A stretch of DNA of 43,185 bases from JBDSRX01 sp047445235. Lineage in GTDB: Bacteria; Patescibacteriota; Dojkabacteria; J137. The stretch's first letter is position 1; every line of letters begins with the position of its first letter. The notes beneath the pieces are model-generated. The model saw only the letters and a program-made list of their open reading frames with translations. It searched no databases and was not told the DNA's origin. Location of the stretch: assembly GCA_047445235.1 (NCBI GenBank), contig JBLGEO010000085.1, positions 1-43,185 of the forward strand. The letters run 5' to 3'. Shown here piece after piece: positions 6,844 through 14,473 of the stretch. The translations under genes and the position numbers were made by a program.

Positions 6844-8031
6844 ATGTACACTCTCAAAAAAGATATTTCTAAATTCTCATACTTAAATATTAAAGATATT
6901 GAGAATAAAGTGGTTATTATCAGATCTTGTCTAAATGTAGCTGTAGATGAATCAGGTGTAATGACTGACGCAACAAGGTTCTATGAATCACTTCCTTTAA
7001 TTAGAGACTTAGCTTCTAAAGCAAAAAAAGTTATTGTAACTGCTCATTTAGGCAGACCAGAAAAGAAAGAGAAAGCATTAAGCTTTTGGAATGTAGCGGA
7101 AAAATTGCAGGAAGAACTTGATGAAGATAAGATTGAAGTTAAGCTTGTAGATACATTAAAAGATGCAAAAACTTCCAAAGCAAAAGTAACTTTACTAGAT
7201 AACATTAGATTTTTTCCTGGAGAAGAAAGTAAAGACAAAGACGAAAGAATGAAATTTGCAAAAGAACTTTCTGGACTTGCAGATGTATTTATTAACGATG
7301 CATTCGCTGATTATAGAGAATCAGCTTCTACATTCGATATTGCAACTTTACTACCAAGTTACTTAGGACCAGTGTTTATTAAAGAAGTTGAAGCACTTTC
7401 AAAATTCTCAGCTCCAGAAAAACCATTTGTTGCAGTATTAGGAGGAGCAAAACTCTCCGAGAAATTAGATGCCTTAAGTGCATTAGTAGAGATTGCTGAC
7501 AAAGTGATTGTAGGTGGTGCTATGGCTTATACTCTAATGAAAGCAAAAGGAATTGAAACTGGGAAATCTTTAATTGAAGTGGATAAATTAGATGTTGCTA
7601 TGGATATAGTTTCAAAGTATTCAGATAAACTTCTACTTCCTATAGACCACTTAGTTGCACAAGAATTTAAATCAAAATCTCCATACGAATATACAGAAAC
7701 TGAAGTAATTCCAGCAGAAATGATAGCAATAGACATTGGGTGGAATACTATTAGAAAATTTAAAACAGAGTTATCAAACGCCAAATCCGTTCTATGGAAT
7801 GGTCCAATGGGAGTATTCGAATGGATTCATTCAAGTGTTGGAACAAAAGAAATTGGAAGTGCAATTGCTGCGAACCAAGATGCATTTACACTTGCAGGTG
7901 GCGGAGACTCTATTGCTGCAATAAATCAATTTAACCTAAAAGGATTTGATCATATATCAACAGGAGGTGGTGCAATGCTTGCATTCTTAGCATATAACAA
8001 ATTCCCTACTTTGGATGTTATTATTAAATAA
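6844..8031 (+). CDS. pgk: Phosphoglycerate kinase (with unusual substrate-loop residues)
   Basis: The enzyme transfers the acyl phosphate of 1,3-bisphosphoglycerate to ADP. I chose ATG 6844 (395 residues, MYTLKK) over ATG 6805 because 6805 lies inside the preceding terminator hairpin. A TATACT element at 6823-6828 would then give a leader of about 9 bases. Motifs present: TAHLGRP (66-72), R45 in TDATRF, NIRFFPGEE, NDAF, GGAKLSEKLDA, WNGPMGVFE and the GGGDSIAA nucleotide loop. The first loop departs from the family: the usual R-V-D-x-N-V-P reads R-S-C-L-N-V-A (27-33), so the conserved aspartate that contacts 3-phosphoglycerate is C29. AHRAHAST is likewise replaced by DYRESAST. The stop overlaps the next start (TAATG). 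Confidence 0.95.
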   Translation: MYTLKKDISKFSYLNIKDIENKVVIIRSCLNVAVDESGVMTDATRFYESLPLIRDLASKAKKVIVTAHLGRPEKKEKALSFWNVAEKLQEELDEDKIEVKLVDTLKDAKTSKAKVTLLDNIRFFPGEESKDKDERMKFAKELSGLADVFINDAFADYRESASTFDIATLLPSYLGPVFIKEVEALSKFSAPEKPFVAVLGGAKLSEKLDALSALVEIADKVIVGGAMAYTLMKAKGIETGKSLIEVDKLDVAMDIVSKYSDKLLLPIDHLVAQEFKSKSPYEYTETEVIPAEMIAIDIGWNTIRKFKTELSNAKSVLWNGPMGVFEWIHSSVGTKEIGSAIAANQDAFTLAGGGDSIAAINQFNLKGFDHISTGGGAMLAFLAYNKFPTLDVIIK

Positions 8032-8417
8032 TGCAGGGTTGGAGAGCAGAGGAACCGGAGCATAATCCAGAGGATACTCCTACACATGGCAATGTCTATA
8101 GGCTTGTGGCATGGACAGAGGGGTACCCTCAGTTAGGAATCCTTGTAGATTTATTTGGAATGGTAACTAATCCAGGAAATCTTGCAGTGCGAATGGCTCG
8201 ATTAACTAATCTTCAGAAGCGAGATTTTATTCTACTTGCTACAACTGCAATGGGAGAGGGCAGATTGAAAGACGAGCTAATTTTAGGACTACTTGATTTG
8301 ATATGGGAGCAACATCTATCAAAATTTAGTACTGATGATGGAACCAAGCAACTTGAAAAGGTACATTCAGAAATAATGTCTCTTATTTGGGAGTTTTGCT
8401 CACCCTTACCAATTTAA
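8031..8417 (+). CDS. Hypothetical protein coupled to pgk, 128 aa
   Basis: No family was recognised. The ATG shares one base with the pgk stop (TAATG), so translation is probably coupled. The N-terminus is hydrophilic, with a Trp near the start and a PEHNPED run. Residues 30-120 are helix-compatible and moderately hydrophobic (QLGILVDLFGMV, DELILGLLDLIWEQH) without a clear membrane segment. A small soluble helical domain working with or alongside PGK is the simplest reading, but only the operon position supports that. A terminator begins at its stop codon. Confidence 0.7.
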   Translation: MQGWRAEEPEHNPEDTPTHGNVYRLVAWTEGYPQLGILVDLFGMVTNPGNLAVRMARLTNLQKRDFILLATTAMGEGRLKDELILGLLDLIWEQHLSKFSTDDGTKQLEKVHSEIMSLIWEFCSPLPI

Positions 8418-8443
8418 AAGACCCTTTCGGGTCTTTCTCTCTT
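8417..8443. terminator. Intrinsic terminator, probably bidirectional
   Basis: AAAGACCC (8417-8424) pairs with GGGTCTTT (8429-8436) around a TTTC loop. It lies between the convergent pgk operon and pfk. The plus side is followed by a pyrimidine-rich tract, and the minus side by TTTTAAATT. Confidence 0.85.
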
Positions 8444-8457
8444 ATTAAGTTTTAAAA

Positions 8458-9543
8458 CTATTCTCCAAAATAGACACCTAGTTTCTTAGCTGTTTGGAAG
8501 ATTAAATCGGATTCTTCTACCTTCTTTAACTTATCAACAGCTTCCTCAATTGGAACTGTCTTCATCTTGCCAGCAACATATGCAACCATTTGTCCAAACT
8601 TCTTATTTACAACAGCATCCATTGCAGCCACACCGTAGCTCTTTGCAAGGATTCGATCTTCAGCATTTGGAGTCCCACCTCTTTGTGTATGTCCTAAAAC
8701 AACATTTCTCATTTCAAATTCTCCAGGTGCAAGTTCATTTAATCTCCTCATAATTTGTTCACTAATTCCTCCTAAAAGCGGTTCAGGCTTGCCATCGATA
8801 TTTTCTTTTGTAGAAATCTTTTCATTTTTTGCTTTTGCTCCTTCACTTACAACAACAACAGAATAGTTTCGACCAATCTTTTTTCTCCAAGCTAAATATC
8901 TTATTAAACCCTTGTAGTCAAATTCAATCTCAGGAATTAAAATTACATCTGCTCCACCAGCTAAACCAGCGTATAAAGGAATCCAACCAACATGTCTTCC
9001 CATTGTTTCAACAAACATAACTCTATCATGACTAACTGCGGTGGTGTGAATTCTATCAAGCGCTTCAACAGCAATCTCAACAGCAGAGCTAAATCCGAAA
9101 GTCATATCAACTCCAGCTAAATCATTATCAATTGTCTTTGGAACACCAACTATTTTTACTCCCATATCAGCAAGTTGCATTGCACCGCTTAAAGTTCCAT
9201 CTCCACCTATAACTATTAAAGCATCGATTTTTAAAATCTCCAAGTTCTTCTTTGCAAGTTTTAAAATTTCATCAGGAATGTTGTTTGCATCGCCTTCATC
9301 TCCACCTTTCCCAGCAAATCTACCCTTGTTTACCGAATGTAAAATAGTTCCGCCAAGATGGCTAATACCTCTAATCTGTTCCATTCCAAGTTCCATGTAC
9401 TCCATGTCTAAAATTCCTTCCCAGCCTTTTATAAATCCAACAAATTTATAATCTTTTCCAATTCCGTACTTAACTGCAGATGCTATAACTGCATTAATTG
9501 CTTGAGTGTCTCCGCCGGAATTAACAATACCTATTTTTTTCAT
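8458..9543 (-). CDS. pfkA: 6-phosphofructokinase
   Basis: The enzyme phosphorylates fructose-6-phosphate to fructose-1,6-bisphosphate. At 361 residues it is slightly longer than E. coli PfkA and close to the group III PFK size. The nucleotide loop is GGDGT (113-117), with Gly at the position that is Asp in pyrophosphate-dependent enzymes. The catalytic motif is PKTIDND (135-141), with Lys where classical ATP enzymes have Gly. In the family this Gly/Lys pair marks atypical enzymes that mostly use ATP, so ATP is the likelier donor. The N-terminal glycine loop reads GGDTQAIN instead of the usual GGDxPGMN. The MGRHVGW substrate segment is present. The gene is monocistronic and divergent from gpmI. 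Confidence 0.96.
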   Translation of the reverse strand: MKKIGIVNSGGDTQAINAVIASAVKYGIGKDYKFVGFIKGWEGILDMEYMELGMEQIRGISHLGGTILHSVNKGRFAGKGGDEGDANNIPDEILKLAKKNLEILKIDALIVIGGDGTLSGAMQLADMGVKIVGVPKTIDNDLAGVDMTFGFSSAVEIAVEALDRIHTTAVSHDRVMFVETMGRHVGWIPLYAGLAGGADVILIPEIEFDYKGLIRYLAWRKKIGRNYSVVVVSEGAKAKNEKISTKENIDGKPEPLLGGISEQIMRRLNELAPGEFEMRNVVLGHTQRGGTPNAEDRILAKSYGVAAMDAVVNKKFGQMVAYVAGKMKTVPIEEAVDKLKKVEESDLIFQTAKKLGVYFGE

Positions 9544-9612
9544 CTATGTTTATGTATAATAACTAATCTAATTGTTGCTAAATTTTAGCGATATTTTATA
9601 CTGACTTTGTAA

Positions 9613-9650
9613 TTGACACAAGGGGCAATTGCAAGGAATAATATAGTTTA
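9613..9650 (+). promoter_or_regulatory. Promoter region of gpmI
   Basis: A perfect TTGACA (9613-9618) is followed 18-20 bases later by an AATAATATAG stretch holding the probable -10. Between the two is the palindrome GCAATTGC (9625-9632). The 14-mer AATAATATAGTTTA at 9637-9650 recurs exactly at 11551-11564, before the protease gene. Confidence 0.6.
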
Positions 9651-9680
9651 CACCAAAAAATAATTTTTAAAAGTTTTCTA

Positions 9681-11213
9681 ATGTCAGATAAAAAGTTTCA
9701 TAAAAAAGTTGTCTTATTAATTATGGACGGCTGGGGTTTAGCAAAATCCGATAAGTTTAACGCAATAGAAAACGCAAAAACACCAAATTTTGACATGCTA
9801 GTAAGAGAATACCCAAATACTAAATTAAAATCAGATGGTGAATCGGTTGGTTTACCTGAAGGACAATTTGGTACATCTGAAGTCAATCATATGACAATGG
9901 GAGCTGGTAGAGTAATTTATCAAGATCTTCCAAAGATTAACAAGGCAATAGAAACTGGAGAGTTTTTTAATAATCAAGCATTTCAAAAATCAATAGATCA
10001 TGCAAACGATAATAAGTCCAATATTCATTTAATAGGCATATTAAGTGACGGCGGAATCCATTCCACAACTGAGCATGTTTTCGCAATATTAGAAATGCTT
10101 CATAAACAGAATTTTAAACAGAATGTTTTTATCCATGCCTTTACTGACGGAAGAGACACACCTCCAAAATCTGCAGGAAAGTATTTTGAAAAATTAGATA
10201 AAGTAATTGCAAAATATCCAGAGTTAAAAATTTCGCTTGCAACTATTCAAGGCAGATTCTACTTAGATAGAGATAGAGATTGGGCAAAAACAGAGAAAGC
10301 ATTTGACCTTATTGTAAAAGGAAAAGGCTCTCACTTTAACAGCTGGGAAGCTGTTATAAATATGGAGTATAACCAAAACGTCACAGATGAATTTATAAGT
10401 CATTTTGTAATTAACAAAGAAGGGACAGTAAAAGATAACGATAGTGTAATTTTCTTTCACTATAGAACAGATAGACTTTATCAAATTGTAAAAAGACTTT
10501 TACAAGAAGAAATAAAAAATTTGAATGTAACAACATTAATTAGTGTAAGTGAGGAATTTGATACAGTTCAATTAGCTTTCCCGAGAGATAAGATAAACGA
10601 TGTTCTTGCAGAAGTAATTTCAAATGCTGGAGTTGCACAATTCCATGTTACAGAAACAGAGAAATATCCTCATTTAACTTTCTTTCTTAACGGAGAGAAA
10701 GAAAAGGAAATGCCACACGAAGAATGGAAAATGATTCAATCTAATAGATATGTAAAGCCATACTATAACTTCGAACCAAGTATGAGAAACTACGATATTA
10801 CACAAGATATAATTGACGCAATTAAATCAGAAAAATACGGTTTTATAATTGCCAATTTAAGTAGTCCAGACATGGTAGGTCATACCGGAAACTACGAAGC
10901 AGCGATAATCTCAGCAGAGTCAGTAGATTATTGTTTAGGAAAAATCTACGAGGCAATTAAGGATAACTTTAAGGACTATGCTTTACTCGTAACTGCAGAC
11001 CACGGAAACTCAGACATGATGTGGGATTATGAGAACAATCAGCCTCATACTCAACACACTACATCGCCAGTGCCATTTATTATGGTATCGGATTTAGAAG
11101 CAAAATTAGATAGAAGAGAAAGTTTAGAAGATATAGCACCAACGGTACTAGACCTTATGGGTTTAGAGAAACCAGGTGTTATGACTGGAACAAGCTTAGT
11201 AATAGATAAATAA
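9681..11213 (+). CDS. gpmI: 2,3-bisphosphoglycerate-independent phosphoglycerate mutase
   Basis: This Mn2+-dependent alkaline-phosphatase-superfamily enzyme interconverts 3- and 2-phosphoglycerate. At 510 residues it is full length for the iPGM family. D16 in IMDGWG and the phosphoserine nucleophile S66 in GTSEVNHM are in place, as are the TDGRDTPP loop and the ADHGNSDM metal-binding motif near the C-terminus. The loop around the nucleophile is slightly divergent: the common GNSEVGHL reads GTSEVNHM. The leader has no Shine-Dalgarno sequence. The stop abuts, without a gap, the stop of the convergent 2TM-domain gene. Confidence 0.98.
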   Translation: MSDKKFHKKVVLLIMDGWGLAKSDKFNAIENAKTPNFDMLVREYPNTKLKSDGESVGLPEGQFGTSEVNHMTMGAGRVIYQDLPKINKAIETGEFFNNQAFQKSIDHANDNKSNIHLIGILSDGGIHSTTEHVFAILEMLHKQNFKQNVFIHAFTDGRDTPPKSAGKYFEKLDKVIAKYPELKISLATIQGRFYLDRDRDWAKTEKAFDLIVKGKGSHFNSWEAVINMEYNQNVTDEFISHFVINKEGTVKDNDSVIFFHYRTDRLYQIVKRLLQEEIKNLNVTTLISVSEEFDTVQLAFPRDKINDVLAEVISNAGVAQFHVTETEKYPHLTFFLNGEKEKEMPHEEWKMIQSNRYVKPYYNFEPSMRNYDITQDIIDAIKSEKYGFIIANLSSPDMVGHTGNYEAAIISAESVDYCLGKIYEAIKDNFKDYALLVTADHGNSDMMWDYENNQPHTQHTTSPVPFIMVSDLEAKLDRRESLEDIAPTVLDLMGLEKPGVMTGTSLVIDK

Positions 11214-11495
11214 TTACTTATTTTTTTTAATACTTTCTATTTCGTTCTCTAGCATTTTGTTCTCAAGGCCTTTTAGTAAATTGCCAAAGGCGAAAATGTT
11301 AAGACCTTGAATAAGAAGGCCAATGCCCCAGAAAAGGCTGACCCAGTAGAACCATAAAGAGTGAGGAGAAGTTACAAGGTTAACTATTAGAAGTAAAGTG
11401 TTTACAGTAACGTATACGATAAGGTGGTATAAAAAACCAATCTTTTCACCAACTCTTTGTCGAGCTTGTTTAATTATTTCGTCATCAGAGTTCAT
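11214..11495 (-). CDS. 2TM-domain membrane protein, 93 aa
   Basis: The ARQRVGEKIGFLYHLIVYVTVN start, two hydrophobic helices (about 22-42 and 48-70) separated by a short loop with WFYW, and a charged C-terminal tail match the 2TM domain family (PF13239). These are short inner-membrane proteins, sometimes fused to histidine kinases or LytTR regulators, with no defined activity. The ATG at 11493-11495 gives the typical length. It converges with gpmI with no spacer and diverges from the protease gene. Confidence 0.8.
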   Translation of the reverse strand: MNSDDEIIKQARQRVGEKIGFLYHLIVYVTVNTLLLIVNLVTSPHSLWFYWVSLFWGIGLLIQGLNIFAFGNLLKGLENKMLENEIESIKKNK

Positions 11496-11550
11496 TCAAA
11501 AAAGATAATAAATATACTTTATCATTTTAAACTTTAGAAAAATCTTATAC

Positions 11551-11564
11551 AATAATATAGTTTA
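11551..11564 (+). promoter_or_regulatory. Probable -10 region of the protease gene
   Basis: AATAATATAGTTTA is identical to the 14-mer in the gpmI promoter. Read as a -10 region, it places transcription start within about 10 bases of the ATG at 11574, giving an almost leaderless mRNA. No clear -35 was found. Confidence 0.45.
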
Positions 11565-11573
11565 TACAAACTT

Positions 11574-12569
11574 ATGAGAGCGAACCCAAAAAGAATAATA
11601 TTAATTTTTATGCTTATTGCATTTGTTTTGGTAACTATGCTTGCCACATATGTAATTCAGCGTAATCAAAGTCCAACTGATGCTCAGGCTCTGTTCGGGG
11701 GTAGAATAGAATCCGGCTATCCTTCAGCAGGTTTTCTTCTTATTGAAACAACAGCAGGAGGTTTGAAGCTTTGTGGATATTCAGTACTTAGTGGAAGAGT
11801 TGCAATAACAGCTTCACACTGCGTAGATGATGCTAAAAATATTTATATGGGGAGAGGAGACTTCAATCAAGATACATCAAACTTATTAAAAGTTGATAAA
11901 GCAGTTCAGAAAGCAGGATGGGTAGAAAGTAAAGCTCGATCCAGTGACTTTGCAGTGTTAAATTTTTCAGATACAAAAGGTTTCTTTTCTAGTTTTGCAG
12001 AAGTTGCATCTGTAGTTGAAGGATGTAAATACAGGGTTGTTGCTTATGGAAGAACAGAGAACGCAGGAGACTCGAGCCAGCCACCAAGAAAAAGTACATC
12101 TCTTTGCGCAACAAGTATTACTCAAGATACATTCTTAGTGCAAGGAAATAATGCAGGAATTTGTTTTGGTGATAGCGGAAGTCCAGTATTTTTTGATGGA
12201 ACAAACAGAGTCGTAGGTGTTATTACTTCAATTCTTAAGCAGCCAGGTAGTTCAGATACAGCTTCACCATGTGACTTTAATAACACTGCAGTAGTAGTTA
12301 GAGCAGACGCTAATAAATCTATGATTGAAGATAGTCTAACAGCTGTTAATCAGAACACTCAAGAGCTAACTGTAGTAGACGGGACAACAGTGGAGGTCGT
12401 TTCGGACACACTACTTTCTAGAATTGGATTATCTAGATTAGAAAATCTAACTGAAGATGACAAATTTAGAGTAGCAATTATTGGAATTATTATCTTAATG
12501 ATAATAATAATAGCAATGCTAATTAAACTTCTTAGAACGCCAGAGAAAAGAGCTTACGTAGAGATTTAA
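11574..12569 (+). CDS. Membrane-anchored trypsin-like serine protease
   Basis: A signal or anchor helix (about 8-28) precedes a chymotrypsin-fold domain (about 42-250). The whole triad is visible: H82 in TASHC, D125 in SSDFAVL and S201 in CFGDSGSP. Cys residues near the His and before the Ser suggest disulfides outside the cytoplasm. A second hydrophobic helix (about 300-322) followed by a short basic tail would fix the C-terminus in the membrane, so the protease domain is probably held on the outer face of the cell. The 4-base overlap with the stop of the convergent receiver gene leaves no room for a terminator. Targets are unknown; surface-protein processing is an inference from location only. 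Confidence 0.9.
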   Translation: MRANPKRIILIFMLIAFVLVTMLATYVIQRNQSPTDAQALFGGRIESGYPSAGFLLIETTAGGLKLCGYSVLSGRVAITASHCVDDAKNIYMGRGDFNQDTSNLLKVDKAVQKAGWVESKARSSDFAVLNFSDTKGFFSSFAEVASVVEGCKYRVVAYGRTENAGDSSQPPRKSTSLCATSITQDTFLVQGNNAGICFGDSGSPVFFDGTNRVVGVITSILKQPGSSDTASPCDFNNTAVVVRADANKSMIEDSLTAVNQNTQELTVVDGTTVEVVSDTLLSRIGLSRLENLTEDDKFRVAIIGIIILMIIIIAMLIKLLRTPEKRAYVEI

Positions 12570-13012
12570 GCAATATCCATTCTGTTTTCTGGAAGATTAA
12601 CCATTCCCATATATCTTTCAAATTGCCTTCTAAACCCCTTTAGAAAGTTCTGTCTACTAAATTCACGCACTTCGTTATACATAGGTGGTTTACCAATTTT
12701 ATGCAACTCATCAACATAGTCAACTGTAGTAAGATCACTTGATGTGCTATAAATTTTTGATTCTAAATTTGAATCCTTCTGTATTAAGGCCTTAAAAACC
12801 TCATCTCCTTGCCCATGCTCTGCTGCGGGACCCATAATAGTATGGTCTAAAAATACCGCTTCTACTTCACTTAGGTCCATTCCAGGCAATGCTTCAAAAA
12901 GTTTGATTGAATTATCAAAGAAAACAATATCATCAATTGAGTATTTTCCTTCAAGGATAAATCTAAAGGTTGTATCTACATCATGATCATCATCAACTAT
13001 TAAGATCTTCAT
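12566..13012 (-). CDS. Single-domain response regulator (receiver)
   Basis: The 148-residue product is essentially one receiver domain. The acidic pocket is DDD at 7-9, the phosphoacceptor is D56 in VFLDHT, the switch Ser/Thr lies in YSTSS (88-92), and a Lys-Pro is found at 108-109. A helical tail of about 35 residues (EFSRQNFLKGFRRQFERY) follows, but there is no DNA-binding or output domain. Such proteins act by protein-protein contact. The gene lies 6 bases downstream of the dihydrolipoamide-dehydrogenase-like gene and is the last gene of the tpi-fba-ldh transcription unit. The kinase-like protein encoded at 5465-6763 is a possible phosphodonor. Confidence 0.85.
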   Translation of the reverse strand: MKILIVDDDHDVDTTFRFILEGKYSIDDIVFFDNSIKLFEALPGMDLSEVEAVFLDHTIMGPAAEHGQGDEVFKALIQKDSNLESKIYSTSSDLTTVDYVDELHKIGKPPMYNEVREFSRQNFLKGFRRQFERYMGMVNLPENRMDIA

Positions 13013-13018
13013 ATTAAA

Positions 13019-14452
13019 TTAAATAAATTCTATTGCTCTGCCTAAGGCATACTCAAACGAGTTTCTTACTATTTCATTATATGTAGGATGAGCGTGAATT
13101 GTGTTTGCAATATCTTCAATACTAACTTTATTGTGAATTATATTTGCATAACCTTGTATTATTTCTCCTGCTAGATCTCCAATCATTTCTGCAGCAATTA
13201 AATATTTGCTAGACTCATTAATCCATAGTTTTACGAAACCAGAGTTATGTTCTTCTATGTTTGCTCTTAAATTTGCGGTAAAAGGAAATTTAACAACTTT
13301 GATTCCCGATAAGTCCTCTGGAACCTTACCAACAGTAGCAACTTCTGGGATAGTATAAACAACTGCAGGAATAACATCGTAGTTCATTTCTCTTTTTGCT
13401 CCCATTATATTTTCCGCAGCTATAATACCTTGCTGTATTGCAACGTGAGCTAGGATACTTAATCCAGTCGCGTCTCCAATTGCATAAATATTTTCAATCT
13501 TAGTTTGCATAAAGGTATTCACAGTTATTCCTTTAGGGCTAAACTCAATCCCTAGTTTCTCAAGCATTGGGTTATTTATAATAGCTTTTCTACCAATTGC
13601 AATTAAATTCATTGGAGATTCAATTTCTTTTTTTTCTCCGGTTGCAGAAACTTCAAGTGATAATTTACCATTCGTAATATCCATTACCTTATGACCAGTT
13701 AATATTTCAATACCTTGCTCTTTTAAATCCCTTTCAATCTCTGCTGAGATTTCAGGATCCATCATACTTACACATCTATCCAAGAGTTCAATAATTCTTA
13801 CTTTTGTTCCGAAGTGTGAGAAAAGGGCAGAGAACTCAAGACCTATAATTCCTCCTCCTACAATAGTCAGCTCTTTAGGTAAATCTTTAATCCAAATTAA
13901 TTTATTGCTGTTTACAATAGATAGATCCGGCTTATTCAAGAATCCTGGGACCAATGGCTCGGAACCTGTAGCAAGAATAATATGCTCTGTTTCTAGAGTG
14001 GTTTCTTCAGTTACACTTGTATGATCAGCATAAGGGCTTTCACCATTTACCTGTGTTAAATCTTTATGTGGATTATCGTATGGACTTATCTTTACATGAT
14101 TAGCATCAATAACATCTCCTGTTCCTTGGAAAATGTCTACTTTCCAATAGTCTAACAAATGCCTAATTTCCTCCCTAGATTTTTTCATTACCTCATCTCT
14201 TCTTTCAGCAACTCTAGAAAAATCAACGACTGGTTCTCCAACATTGACTCCATAGTGTGCAGACTGTTTTGCGTATTTAGCATACTTTGCAGAAGTGATC
14301 ATTGCCTTGCTAGGAGTACAACCCCAGTTTGTACAAATACCGCCTATTAAATCTCGTTCAATAATAGCCACCTTAGCACCGAGTTGAGCCAATCTAATAG
14401 CAGCTGTGTAACCTCCTGGCCCAGATCCAATAACAATAGTTTTATATTGCAT
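13019..14452 (-). CDS. lpd: Dihydrolipoamide dehydrogenase-like flavoprotein
   Basis: This is a class I pyridine nucleotide-disulfide oxidoreductase of 477 residues. The FAD-binding GSGPGGYTAA loop is at 9-18, the redox-active disulfide is C40/C45 in GGICTNWGCTPSK, the NAD-binding GGGIIGLE follows in the middle, the second FAD motif is YAIGD, and the C-terminal HAHPTYNE holds the His-Glu base pair. The family reoxidises dihydrolipoyl groups of 2-oxoacid dehydrogenase or glycine-cleavage complexes. None of those partners is in the window, and CPR genomes usually lack them, so the true substrate may be another disulfide. It is 21 bases downstream of ldh in the same direction, consistent with a shared NADH-balance role. 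Confidence 0.88.
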   Translation of the reverse strand: MQYKTIVIGSGPGGYTAAIRLAQLGAKVAIIERDLIGGICTNWGCTPSKAMITSAKYAKYAKQSAHYGVNVGEPVVDFSRVAERRDEVMKKSREEIRHLLDYWKVDIFQGTGDVIDANHVKISPYDNPHKDLTQVNGESPYADHTSVTEETTLETEHIILATGSEPLVPGFLNKPDLSIVNSNKLIWIKDLPKELTIVGGGIIGLEFSALFSHFGTKVRIIELLDRCVSMMDPEISAEIERDLKEQGIEILTGHKVMDITNGKLSLEVSATGEKKEIESPMNLIAIGRKAIINNPMLEKLGIEFSPKGITVNTFMQTKIENIYAIGDATGLSILAHVAIQQGIIAAENIMGAKREMNYDVIPAVVYTIPEVATVGKVPEDLSGIKVVKFPFTANLRANIEEHNSGFVKLWINESSKYLIAAEMIGDLAGEIIQGYANIIHNKVSIEDIANTIHAHPTYNEIVRNSFEYALGRAIEFI

Positions 14453-14473
14453 AAATTAACTTTAACAAATGAA

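Noticed and set aside
8458..9543. PPi-dependent phosphofructokinase
   Set aside because: The nucleotide loop is GGDGT, not the GGDDT of PPi enzymes, despite the Lys in PKTIDND.
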